From: Halichondria panicea
Taxonomy: Eukaryota; Porifera; Demospongiae; Suberitida; Halichondriidae
Reading direction: 5' to 3'
Assembly (NCBI RefSeq): GCF_963675165.1
Contig: NC_087384.1
Coordinates: forward strand, 3,424,315-3,488,314
Length of the DNA: 64,000 nt
Shown: positions 47,601-57,781 of the stretch, one piece after another
How the letters are laid out: every line of letters begins with the position of its first letter
Position numbering within the stretch: position 1 is the stretch's first letter
Translations under genes and position numbers: made by a program
The notes under the pieces: model-generated
Seen by the model: only the letters and a program-made list of their open reading frames with translations
Database searches by the model: none
What the model was told of the DNA's origin: nothing

Positions 47601-49386
47601 GGGCTAACGGGTGTTAATCATTTACTTTTTTGTGTGTGACACTTTTTAGAACCCTCCTTTCCAAATCCCACCGCTGTACATGTACATACAGGTAAAGGAG
47701 GATAGGTGCAGCATTTAGGAGGGGTACAACGTATGTTCCTCTAAGTTCATTCTGTTTAATTGCGACGTATATGTATTTCTTGCACTTATAATTATATAAA
47801 ATTATGTGACATAAACTCTAGTACTAGCAAAACTAATACTGAGTTGAAAGCTAAAAGTGTAACATAGCTGTATGAAGCCGTTTGATGTTGATTCATGAAA
47901 TAGTCACTATAGCCTACGAGTAATTGAAGACAACCTGTTCCAAAATTAAAAACACGGTAGCAGTACAACTTCCTACTAACCTGCATGTATATGTATACCG
48001 TATAGCAGGTAATTTCCGGGGGTCAAAACATTTGTGGTTGCAAGAGCATTGATGATCGCTTCATTTGTGGTAAAATATTTGTGCTCGGGGGATGCAACCA
48101 CAATATTTTCAGAAATGATACTCACAGCTCTAACCACAGTCATGCAAGCTAGTTGAAATATGGCATGTAGTGGAATATTAGATAAAAACTTACAGGCAGG
48201 GCATTTTCATCTCTAGGCTGTGCATCATCAGCTGCAAACAACGAAATAGACAAAGAATTCGAATATTGGGCAACTAACCTGCTGTAAGGGTAGGCTGATC
48301 TCCTCGAAAATCTCTGTTAGGAGAAAATAACACAATGATACACAAATAAATAATACATGTAACAAAGGCAGGTAAAGTCCAATGTGAAAACTGAAACAGC
48401 AGCGGGCATTATACTCACTTGATTTGAACTGTGTTTGCGAAGCTGACACGTTTGTTCTTGGGATACCTGTGATGTTGGTAGAAAAAGTTTTGACCAGCTT
48501 AGCAAGTACTTCCTGTAAGTACAGTGGGGTACCACTAACCTGTCATCTGTTGAGAAATTATGAACTTCATCAAGTGGTCGGGAAACCTTTAAGATCTGTA
48601 TACATTTTGCATAAATTTACGCTGCTACACTTTACGATGTTCTCATGACTTACTGATGAACGTCTACTTGACTTGGATCTTCGCTTCCTAGAAACCAAAA
48701 TATAACTTCAATGACAAGAGCTAGATCTAGTACTGTAATTCTGAATGTATATTACCGTAAGCTGGGGGCAAAATATTCGTGGTTGAACACTGGACCACGA
48801 ATATTTTACCCACGAATGAAGCGACCTTACCTGCAGTGCAAGCAGCATAAGATCCACGAACTGACTAAATATTGCTCAACCACGAATATTTTGCCCCCTG
48901 AAAATTACCTGTATACAGTAGTGGCTATGACTTAATTGTAACATAATGGAGACTGTTGTAAGAGCTTGGGATGAAATAATTAGACAGTGTGTGCTCTAGA
49001 CACTCTTGTAAATTTCTAACCTCTCCTCTCAAAGTACAATGTAGCGACAGCTGTGTTAAAAATAATTATGTCACATACTACAATTCCAGGCCAGTCATTG
49101 AAAAAATGTTACTAGCTAGCTATAGATGGTCTGTGCGTGCTGTTAAAGACAAATAGACCAATAAAATACTGAGCCAGCCACCTCCTATTAGATGCAACCC
49201 TCTAAATATGCTACACCTGCTAGGGCATCAGCATAACATTTCAACCTACAACAGAAGATCCTCTAGCTAGCTAGCTCTGGCCTCAAAAAAATAATGTTGT
49301 TTTAAATCGAGGAACCTACGTAGATCAAATATAAATTATAGCCATGTTAACTATTAATCATGGATACATAAATCTCACATGTTCAT
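41687..49386 (-). CDS. KNL1: Kinetochore scaffold KNL1 (Spc105/CASC5)
   Basis: KNL1 links centromeres to microtubules, docks PP1 and recruits Bub1/Bub3 through MELT repeats (family knowledge). Exons in order: 49386-49379, 48687-48654, 48586-48540, 48466-48419, 48313-48279, 48231-48194, 47290-47138, 47008-46939, 45875-44513, 44463-44351, 44289-44132, 43829-43768, 42145-41931, 41880-41810, 41749-41687 (TAG); all phases agree. The 48466-48419 exon encodes KRVSFANTVQIK, the PP1-docking RVSF motif in its KNL1 context. The 1.36-kb exon contains MELT-like MDMT, LDFT, VDVT, MNLT and LDLT motifs in a disordered Ser/Thr-rich region. The C-terminal exons give LYYWTLKFWD and ITLAEECNVSFQL, compatible with the RWD domain, and end in an amphipathic helix IFEALKILQKQVKS. 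A basic KRRSKSSRRSS stands where a SILK motif would be. About 790 residues, much shorter than vertebrate KNL1. Confidence 0.85.
43266..43695 (-). repeat. R1 repeat, inverted copy in a KNL1 intron
   Basis: The reverse complement contains ATGCCTCGAGGGG, the GGCTTCTAGCCACGATCTC segment, TCGAGTTATGGCTAGTGACT and GCACTAAAGCGCTAGCTTTT. Confidence 0.55.
46010..46060. repeat. G-rich/C-rich inverted segment
   Basis: GGGGAGTCTGGGGGCATGCC runs into a C9 tract and CAGCC, the form of a common MITE end. It lies in the KNL1 intron before the large exon; a similar CAGGGGGGCACTCGTCCCCCC occurs at 46473-46493. Confidence 0.45.
47996..48125. mobile_element. TACCGTATAGCAGG-end MITE, partial
   Basis: Left end TACCGTATAGCAGGTAATTT and internal TTTGTGGTTGCA / GCAACCACAA pair; the right terminus has decayed. 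KNL1 intron. Confidence 0.5.
48753..48921. mobile_element. TACCGTA-end MITE
   Basis: Ends TACCGTAAGCTGGGGGC and TTACCTGTATACAGTA are inverted; internal AAATATTCGTGGTTGA and TCAACCACGAATATTTT pair perfectly. It lies in the first intron of KNL1. Confidence 0.65.
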
Positions 49387-49671
49387 GCTGCCTCCTGTTA
49401 AACTCTGGTTCGCTGTGATGCAGATCTGACGTTTATTAGAGAGCAGTGCTAGTGGGAGCCGGATCTAGATTACTTAAGATCTTAGGACCTATTATTGGTT
49501 CAAATCTTGTTCGTGGGACAAAAATCACGTGGAAGTCACCTGACGTGTATAGTGCTTGCTTTTTACTGCTGGACTTTCTAACTACTGACCGAAATCTACA
49601 CCAGATCTACACGTTTTAATAGACTGCATTGCAGCTTTCTGGCCAGATCAAGCCATTGATTTTGTTGAGTC
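49387..49671. promoter_or_regulatory. Divergent promoter between KNL1 and the LHX gene
   Basis: 285 bp separate the predicted start codons of two genes pointing apart. Visible features are a TATTGGT inverted CCAAT (49493-49499), CACGTGG (49528-49534) and a TCACCTGACGTG stretch containing E-box/CRE-like bases (49537-49548). The motif roles are inference. Confidence 0.55.
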
Positions 49672-52600
49672 ATGATGACTCCATTCATTTGCAGAGGGTG
49701 TGAACAACCCATCATGGAACGTTACTTGATGAAAGTTCTAGACAAGTCATGGCACATGCACTGTGTGAAGTGTTCTGACTGCCAGTGTGTTTTGAGTGAA
49801 AAGTGCTTTTCGCGAGATAGCAAGCTCTACTGCAAAACTGACTTCTTCAAGTGAGATTACAATAATTTTTTGTCTACCCGTAATTGATGTAATTACAGCG
49901 CCAGAAAAAATAATTCCAGTTCTGAGTGGCGCATCTTTTAGAACCCCAAAAATTGCGTTCATCTCAGCTGGGCGCCTAAATTATGTGGCGCTTATGTTGT
50001 ACATCTAGGGCATGATTTTAACTTGCTAGCTAGCTGTACCGTTGAGAGGCGACTCGTGAACAACATTCATGACTGTAGCTATGGGTCAGAAAATTGTTCA
50101 GCAGTATGATGGAAGTCAAAGATGCAGGATGATGGTCTTGATGTCTCAAACAAGCCTTGTTATAAGGCCAGAAAAATAATTACAACAACAATAAGCGCTT
50201 CTTTTAGGGCCTCAAAAATTATGCTGATGCTGACATGGCACTTAGTTATGGTTGCGCTATGTAATTACATCAAGTATGGTACTTCTCTTTATTGTGTACA
50301 TGTATATACGTAGGCGCTATGGGACGAAATGCGGGAGCTGCAACATTGGGCTTTGTCCAGAAGACCTTGTGAGGAAGGCGCTTAACAAAGTGTACCATGT
50401 TCAATGCTTCTCCTGTGCCATGTGTCGTAAGCAAATGAGCACTGGAGAGCAGCTGTTTCTGATTCAAGTAAGGAAACATTTGTTCATTCACCTTTACAAT
50501 CTCTGCCTGCTTACTTACTTGGTGGTATTTGGGTCTAGATCGCTGGCCCATCCAAAAGCATTCATTCTCGTTCTTTGCATTGTATACTAAATATGAATAT
50601 CGTTAATATTGGCCTGGCCGCGCCTCTAACCGTAGAGCTCAGCTTGCTGCTGAGAAGGGGAGGAGCTGGGAATTAAGCCAACAAATGCATTACGTAAGGG
50701 CTAATACAATCTAATTGATGCTGAAATTCAAGAAGTGGAGAGAGAGACAGACAGTAGTGGTGCATGATTTTCTGCAGCAGAACGAATGCTTGATAGGCTT
50801 TAAACCCGTCCTCCCTGTTGGGACACGCTCATCTGATTTGGGTCCTAGAGTCTGCATGCAATCATGCATTATATATAGTAGTTGCACCACATAAACACCC
50901 GCGGGGGGGGAGGGCGGACAACATCACGCGAGCACAAATAGTGCTGAGTGAGGCACATTTTTTACATTGAGTGAAATTTGTCGACTTACCCCGACCGGGC
51001 TGTTTGTTTGTGATTCTGAAAGCTGATGAGAGTCATAGCCAGTAGAATCTCTCTTAGCTACAGACATTCAGTCTGTGCGACTATAGTAGCTCACAAACCT
51101 ATTGGAAGTGCTTACAATATCAAGGATAGCTTCAGCTGTGGTACAGAGGCTTGCAAAACCTCCTTTTTACACCGATTTCCCCCCAAACTATGGAGAAGAA
51201 TTGGTTTGGAATGAGGCTAAGAATTCAATCATGTTACATAATGGTTCACCCTTGTCTGACCTCCATGATGTACACCATCTTGTTCTTGTGCAAATTTACA
51301 TAGACTGGATTTTTGTTCCTTTCTTTAGATTAGACTAGTTATTAGAACCAGTAGGTTTGTATTCGGATTGTTGTACTAACCCTAGTAATAATTTAAAACT
51401 ATGTTTTACACATTTTCAAACTGTCCTATCTGTGCGCTGCAGGGAAAGACCAAAACTGATTGGATAGCTGGATTTTCCAAAAAGCACAAAGTCTAAAATG
51501 GCTGCTGCATCACAGTAGTCACTCTTGCAGCTACCAAAGGCTAGCGTTTTAGTGCAGAGCTAAATGAAAGCACCACGGGTCGATACCTCGGTAGATGTGT
51601 CAAAGCTATAATTATCGATAATTACTACAGGCGAAGCTCTTTTTCTATGATTGGGTCAAAGTTCAGAAAATGGGCATGTTATTACTCATAAGCTATTTAT
51701 TTTGTCATCACAACATTATTTTTGTAACTTGCAATAATTATCAATGAAAAGATAATCGAGAACAATGAAACAACGCTAGCTACAATAATAATTAACTCAG
51801 AGTTTATATGTCTTGTAATCCAATGAAATGGGGTAAGGATTTTGGCGTCAAATTTTGTTGACTGCATATATATAGCTTCCAGGTTGTCTTTCTGACCAGC
51901 ATTCGACGCCTGAAGCTTTCTGGAGGGCAACTCTTGTTCATAGATACCTTAATTATGTTCAGTATCCTTAAATCACTATATTATACTCTACAGTCGCCAT
52001 ATATTAGCCTACAAAAACAGCTAGAAATGGCCGTTTCTTTGTTGTAACTTACTCTCTTGGGAACAACTTTTTGAGTGGCAAATTTGAGCGTGGGTGGAAT
52101 AGTATACTGACTGTAACCTTAAGTAAACCAATAAAGAACACTCAGTATAACGGACAAAACCTCTTACACCGGAGGTTCTACTGTACACAGTAAGTGCAGT
52201 ATAGTGGTAGTGCAGTAGTAGCTCATGGAATATCTCTTCTACATTGTAGTGAGATGTTCCTGAGCATTAATTAGTTTACCTCTACTATACTGCACTTACT
52301 GTGTATATAGTAGGTACCAGGCGGGACATTTCAAAAGTTGCGTTTTTCGAGGGCAGACAAAAATTAAAACTGGGATAAACTGCCACTCACCAGTATTTCA
52401 CATGCAAAGATATTGGTGGGTGCATGGTTTCCTGGCATTGAAAACACGAATATTAGAACTGGTGAGGGCGCTTTAAGGTATTTTTAAGACTTTATTTCAA
52501 TCTTACTTCTTTTGTTTTTGGGAATAATAGCACATGTATTGCAAACTGAAAAAATGCCGTCAATGTAAATTTGCTTGAATGTTGAATTCTCCAGTAATAA

Positions 52601-55220
52601 TCGAAAATGTTCATGAGCTTGCACTTTTCCTAATACCGTATAGCTAGCGGCCCAAAAATTCTGCGAATTCTGCGAATGAATGAGTAAACGCAGAAATATT
52701 ATTCGCAAATGCTTATTAACCATGCCTAATTTAACAGTTGAAAGTTTAATTCGCAGAAATATTATCCGCAGAAGGTCTTTTTACAGCTATATTCGCAGAA
52801 TTTTTGGGCTGCAGCTATAATTATAATTATTACAAAATACAGAATGAAAGATTTCTCTGTGAGCAGTGCTACGAAGTCACAGCACAGCAGAGTGTTGCTG
52901 CTAAGAATGTCTCCGTCAACGCAGCCCCAGGAGGCTTACATCCCACGCAGGAGCCTGTAAAATTAGGTATTTGACAGCTCTTTAAAATTTTATTGTTGCC
53001 CTAAAAATTATTTTATAGTACAATACAATTGATCACAGCATGTAATAATGAATTATACGTATACTTCATTTGAGTGGCAGCTACAAGTCAGCTAGCGGAA
53101 CAAGCATCTGTATCCCTGCATTCTCCTGCTAATAATGCTGATAGTAAAAAGACAAAACCAAGAACCTCCATTACTCCAAAACAGCTGGAAGTGTTGACCC
53201 AGGCTTATATTGAAGATCAGCACCCTTCAAAACAAGTACGTGAGGAACTTGTCGCTTCAACTGGATTGGAAATGAAGGTACGTACTCTGTGCGCATGCGC
53301 CGGAGGCATACGGTGGTGTGTTTGTTTTTCTATGCTGTGTGTGTTACTGCTGTATCTGCTCTACCGCTCTGCAAGTAATAGCTTCTATAGTGAATTTTGA
53401 CTCGTGGATTTGCACATTAAAGCTTTGTTGGTGAGCTTTGGCTACTATGAAGGCCATTGCAGTCTCTTCAGACTCGCGTAGCAAACTCTGTCGATTAATT
53501 GTAGTAGATATTCGTCACCCTTGGGACAGTGCAGCTTGGCCGAAATAGCGAGGTGGCTGTATTTCAGAAGATAGCCGCGGCTAAAAAACCGACCTTACCT
53601 TGAATTTAATGACTAGTCTCAAGTAAGTCTCAAGGATAAAAATAATCATTCTGCTCTCTATTTAGTGTAATCCAATTTTATCTTCTAAACCATACCATAT
53701 ATCCGGCCGTAATAAACGTATTTGAAAACCTAGTTTGGGGCAGCCAGTACTGGCCAGTATACGGAATAGCGAGTGGCCGCATTTCCATGTGAGTTTTGTG
53801 CAGTAAACATCTAGCTAGCAATCCGTCATAATGTAATTATGTGAGTGCTCTATTAAATGTGCAGGTGATACAAGTGTGGTTTCAAAATCGACGTTCCAAG
53901 GAGAAGCGTGATGCCAGCTACCGTGAGGCTTTAAAAGATGAACCACAAATCCAAGATGGGGTGTCAGCTTCATCGATTCCTCCGGGTGCTACTGGTAAGG
54001 GATATGAGCTCAGACAAGGCTACTGCTTAATATTTGGAACCCACATTTTTTCACCGAAGCAATCCTATTTTTCTCAATAGTCTATAATTATATCAATGGA
54101 GATGGCCCCGGTTGAGGCGCCAAGCCAAAGCTCAGCTATTAAATACATACATGCAGGGAATCAGAATAGCAAGAAGTGGGACCATGATAGTTGAGCTACA
54201 TGTAAAAAGGATGACAAAACTTTAATGACCATGCATACATACATATATGACTGCTGCACAAAGCAACTCTTTTCTCACTCTTGCAGGTACCAGTAGCTAG
54301 CATTCTAGTGCAGAGCTAACTATATACGGATGGTGATAACAAAACTCAAAACTAGGTATACTGTATTACTAGAATATTTTGCGGATGAAAAACCTTTGCA
54401 AATGAGCCAAATGAGCCAAAAAATTGACCTTCTGCATTCTGGCAAAGATTGTGTGTATTTACATGTACTACTAGTAATTTAGGTTTTGCGATTTTATTAT
54501 TGTTTGGATCTTTTTTAGCAACTATCATGGTGGATCATTTCCCACTCGTTTGCACCAGATTCCCCATGCATGCAGTATAAATGTTCCATGAAAATGTTTA
54601 GGGTTCAGGTGCTTCCACCGAGGTATTAGCACCCGAGGTACTTTCATAGAATTATGCATGCGCAAGCGGGTATGCGGTAGTGTGTTTGTGTGTACACGTA
54701 TGTCTGCATGTGTAGATTGCTACAGCTGCTCAAGAATCAGCAAGTAAGAGTTTCTATAGGCTTTGTTCTCAAGTTATGCCTAGTTTTGCTTACTTGGAAT
54801 GTTTTCAGAAGAGTGCATGCATGCGTAGCAATGGAGTGTTGCTACTCTAGCTACTTAGTAGTTAGCTCTGCACTAGAACGCTAGCTATTGGTAGCTGCAA
54901 TGCAGCAGCCATAATTTTAGACTTTGTACTTTTGGCATCTTTCTTTTTTTAAGCATCAATCATGGTCAATCGTTTTCCTGCAATTATAATTATAGGAATA
55001 GGTTTTTGTTATGCAGCTTTTACACATCCACCATTCACCAGCACTCACGGTGCTTTCATTATACAATTGTTGCGTAAATAATAAGATGTATGTTGATCGA
55101 GTGAGTCACTCAGGATCCGGTGTACTGTATTTACAACAGTGTATATCCTTCGATGTCTGAGCAATATGTAAGTAGTGTGACTGTTATCAATTGTCTAATT
55201 TTGCAGTTACTGGTCTCTAA
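49672..55220 (+). CDS. LHX1/5-like: LIM-homeobox transcription factor, LHX1/5 (Lin-11) group
   Basis: A nuclear DNA-binding regulator. Six exons, in phase: 49672-49850, 50314-50467, 52843-52966, 53081-53277, 53865-53994, 55207-55220 (TAA). LIM domain 1 (residues ~6-58) has CRGC...[10 protein letters not shown] and ends [11 protein letters not shown] domain 2 (~62-115) has [35 protein letters not shown] and FLCEQCYE. A ~35-residue linker leads to a homeodomain ([18 protein letters not shown] ... [15 protein letters not shown]). The [13 protein letters not shown] and FGTKC-like RYGTKC phrases are the Lin-11/LHX1 signature. Total ~265 residues against ~400 in vertebrate LHX1/5, because almost nothing follows the homeodomain. 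The last exon has only four codons plus stop; reading through the donor at 53995 would give an alternative end at 54080. Start: the second ATG (49675) is equally possible. Confidence 0.9.
50468..52633. other. LHX intron 2, no further gene seen
   Basis: Contains the inverted R1 fragment, a paired CTGCACTTACTGTGTA / TACTGTACACAGTAAG segment near 52180-52305 and unique AT-rich sequence. No conserved exon was recognised on either strand. Confidence 0.4.
51490..51600 (-). repeat. R1 repeat, inverted 3' fragment
   Basis: The reverse complement reads CTTTCATTTAGCTCTGCACT then AAAACGCTAGCCTTTGGTAG, matching R1 pieces, with the GAAAGCACCACGGG terminal hairpin joined to it after an internal deletion. 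Confidence 0.5.
52634..52816. mobile_element. MITE ending TATAGCTAGCGGCCCAAAAA
   Basis: The left GGCCCAAAAATTCTGCGAAT is inverse to the right ATTCGCAGAATTTTTGGGC; paired ATTCGCA segments fill the interior. It ends 27 bp before LHX exon 3. Confidence 0.65.
53285..53500 (+). repeat. R1 repeat, 5' part, in LHX intron 4
   Basis: Begins a few bases after the exon donor with GTGCGCATGCGCCGGAGGCA and the TGTGTTTGTTTT run; the 3' half is lost. Confidence 0.55.
54650..55062 (+). repeat. R1 repeat, shortened copy, in LHX intron 5
   Basis: ATTATGCATGCGCAAGCGGG start, GCTACAGCTGCTCAAGAATC, CACTAGAACGCTAGCTATTG and a CACTCACGGTGCTTTCATT end. A second 3' fragment of R1 precedes it at about 54500-54646. 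Confidence 0.6.
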
Positions 55221-55440
55221 GTGAATCACTGGACCGGCATTCCATTCCTTTCGTCTACATCTCCAAACCATTATATTTACAGTTTGTATTATTAGCTTGT
55301 GTACTATACCCTCATTAGATCACAACCCCATTCATCTTACAATTTTGTGTTTTGCTTGTGCAGTTGGCTACCATCACAACAAATATTTCAATGGTACAAA
55401 CACTGTAAAGAAGTTAATACTACATATCCTGTCCTAACTG

Positions 55441-57487
55441 TTACGTGCTCTTATCTTTTCTAGGCTTGCCTTCACCAAATATTGAGCTTCTCTGAGTAGT
55501 GTCGGCCATTTCATTAACAGGTCTGACAGTACTGCGTGGCTTTAAATTGAGTTTCGGTCGTCCCGCCAGGTCTTCTGTAAATATCAGAGGCGACGATACA
55601 TATATACATGGTCTTACATTGGGCATGAAAATGTATGATGTATGTATGCAGGAAAAACAACTACAATATGCCATAATTATATACAACACCACTCATCAGC
55701 CTACAGTATGTTACAATGCCCGAGAGACGTACCTGGAGTAGCCTCCTTGAATTCGGCTGGTGGTCCTTGGTCCCTAGTTCTCCCTCTACTTCCCCGGCTG
55801 GCTTGATAGCCTCCTCTACCGCCTCTATAAGAGGTGTCAAACATGTACTGCTCCCCGGTAGGGGGCCCATATTCAGAATGCTGAGGGCCATGTGATTGGA
55901 ATCCTCCAGGTGGACCACCTTGTAATTATGACAAAGAGTTAACATAGGATAGTCAAAGTATGATAGTATAGTGTTCACTTGGGAAAATTTTAATTCATAC
56001 ACCAAGTATATTGACACACATCTCTGTAGGGTGTCGCACTACAACAAACAAATCCGTAACTCAAAAACCTGCTTACCTCTTCCTCTTTGGCCCCCTCCTC
56101 TGCCTCTCCCCCCTCTACTTCCACGGTGGGCTAAGTTCACTCTCAATTGCTTGTCACCGTACTCCTATTTAATGATATAGTTGGAGACTGTTTTTACTTT
56201 AGTATCTTAAGTGTAGCGAGACATGCATGTAGGACAGTGCTTGTGCTGTGTACACAAACTTACAGCTCCATCATAGTCTAATGCTTCTCTCAACGAATTG
56301 GAATCTTCAAATTCCACATAGCAGTATCCTGCAGTTGTTTAGTATCAATTTGGCAGCATGTCTCGTAATTGCCTAACAACAAACAACAACTGTGGATCAC
56401 CTTTAAACGTATCAGATTCCTTGTCTCTGACGAGTCTAACACTTTTTACCTGTGATGGTAAAACAAGACAGCAATGATAATCAACAGTTGCACTCAACAT
56501 GAACGTTTTTATTGATAAGGCGACAACATAAACAAAACCAGAGGTCGTTTTTACTTTGGGAGGTTGGAAAATTATGTTTAGAGGATCGCATCTATAAATT
56601 GGAGGTTAGTCACTTAATTATAATTATTATGTTTTAGCAGCTGCATGAGGCTAAGGGGCTATATTTTTGACTTCATTATTGCTACAGTAAAACCTCGATT
56701 ATCCGGCTTGGCATCTTAAAATGGGCGTGTCCCTTAATGCGCATACGCAATTAAAAACTGACCATGGACAGCAAGTTTATCTTCTGCGCAGACGCCCACT
56801 GCTGTTTATCAAATAAAATTAAATGGCCGGGTGTATTAAGGCGTGGTTTATCCACTTGATTATCTGGCGTATTCAGTTGTCCGGATAATCGAAGGTGTGA
56901 GCATAAAATAATAAATACGGTACCCAAAATTATGCTTGTTTATGTATTGACGAAAATAGTTGGAAAAAGGCCCTCAATTAACCATAATTATAATTCACCT
57001 GCTGGTCCTTAAATATTGCGTCCAGGTCACCTTGTACAGTCTGCGGAGGCAGATTACCTACATACGCTGTGAATGGTGGTTCCTTTGGAAACTCTTGCAC
57101 AGGTCGAGAATCACCATAACCATAACCACGGCCTCTCCCTCTCCCTCCATAGCCCCGGTCTGTTTGATGGGAAGGGCGCCCATAACTATCACTGCAAGGA
57201 ACACAACATAAGCACTAACCTGATCACTACACATGGCATATAACGGAGCTATAGAACTAGGCTAGGACTTATAGCTATAGATCTATAGGTGTAGCTCTAA
57301 ATAATCATTGATAGACTATCCTGGCCACCAAATTCATGTTACTATACTACATCGTCGTGTACGTGTGTGCATGCAGAGCAACATTATTTTTTAATTCTTA
57401 CCTGTATCCCGATCCATGATAAGAACTACTACCACGTGGTTGGGAATGTGACCTGGTTTTTCCACTTTCAAAAACTTCGTCAGCCAT
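55441..57487 (-). CDS. EIF4H: Eukaryotic translation initiation factor 4H
   Basis: Stimulates the eIF4A helicase during mRNA scanning (family knowledge); cytoplasmic. Seven exons in phase: 57487-57402, 57191-56999, 56449-56401, 56328-56264, 56164-56077, 55918-55733, 55574-55441 (TAA). A Gly/Arg-rich N-terminus ([12 protein letters not shown]) leads to the signature [20 protein letters not shown] with RNP2 in AYVGNLP. Then [15 protein letters not shown] and RNP1 in GYCYVEF, followed by [11 protein letters not shown]. An RGG-rich region follows ([17 protein letters not shown]), then the conserved tail [12 protein letters not shown] and [10 protein letters not shown]. About 265 residues, close to the family length. 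Start chosen at the ATG opening MADEVFES, as eIF4H proteins start MAD. Confidence 0.95.
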
Positions 57488-57781
57488 TGTAGTCTGTAGA
57501 TCTACTAGTCTTACTCTGTATCAGTTAACCTTTTGCTACAGGCACTAGCTAAGTTAACTTCATCAAACCAGCAGGTTACAGGTTATCACACAGCGTACTA
57601 ACTCTTCAGTAGGATATTAAAGTTTATTATGTTGCTGCGCTGGTGCCGGTGGTCGATAAAGCTACCGTCCATCCACACGTGCATTCTTAATTAACCTTTA
57701 ACCTGGGTTAAAAGTGATTTTTATCAAAAAGAGATCTATATCCACCATCGACATCACAGCTGTTCTGTGCATGCATTGAAA
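57488..57781. promoter_or_regulatory. Divergent promoter between EIF4H and the unknown gene
   Basis: 294 bp lie between the EIF4H start and the proposed first ATG of the plus-strand gene. The spacing matches the other two head-to-head pairs in the window. No TATA box is evident near either start. Confidence 0.45.
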
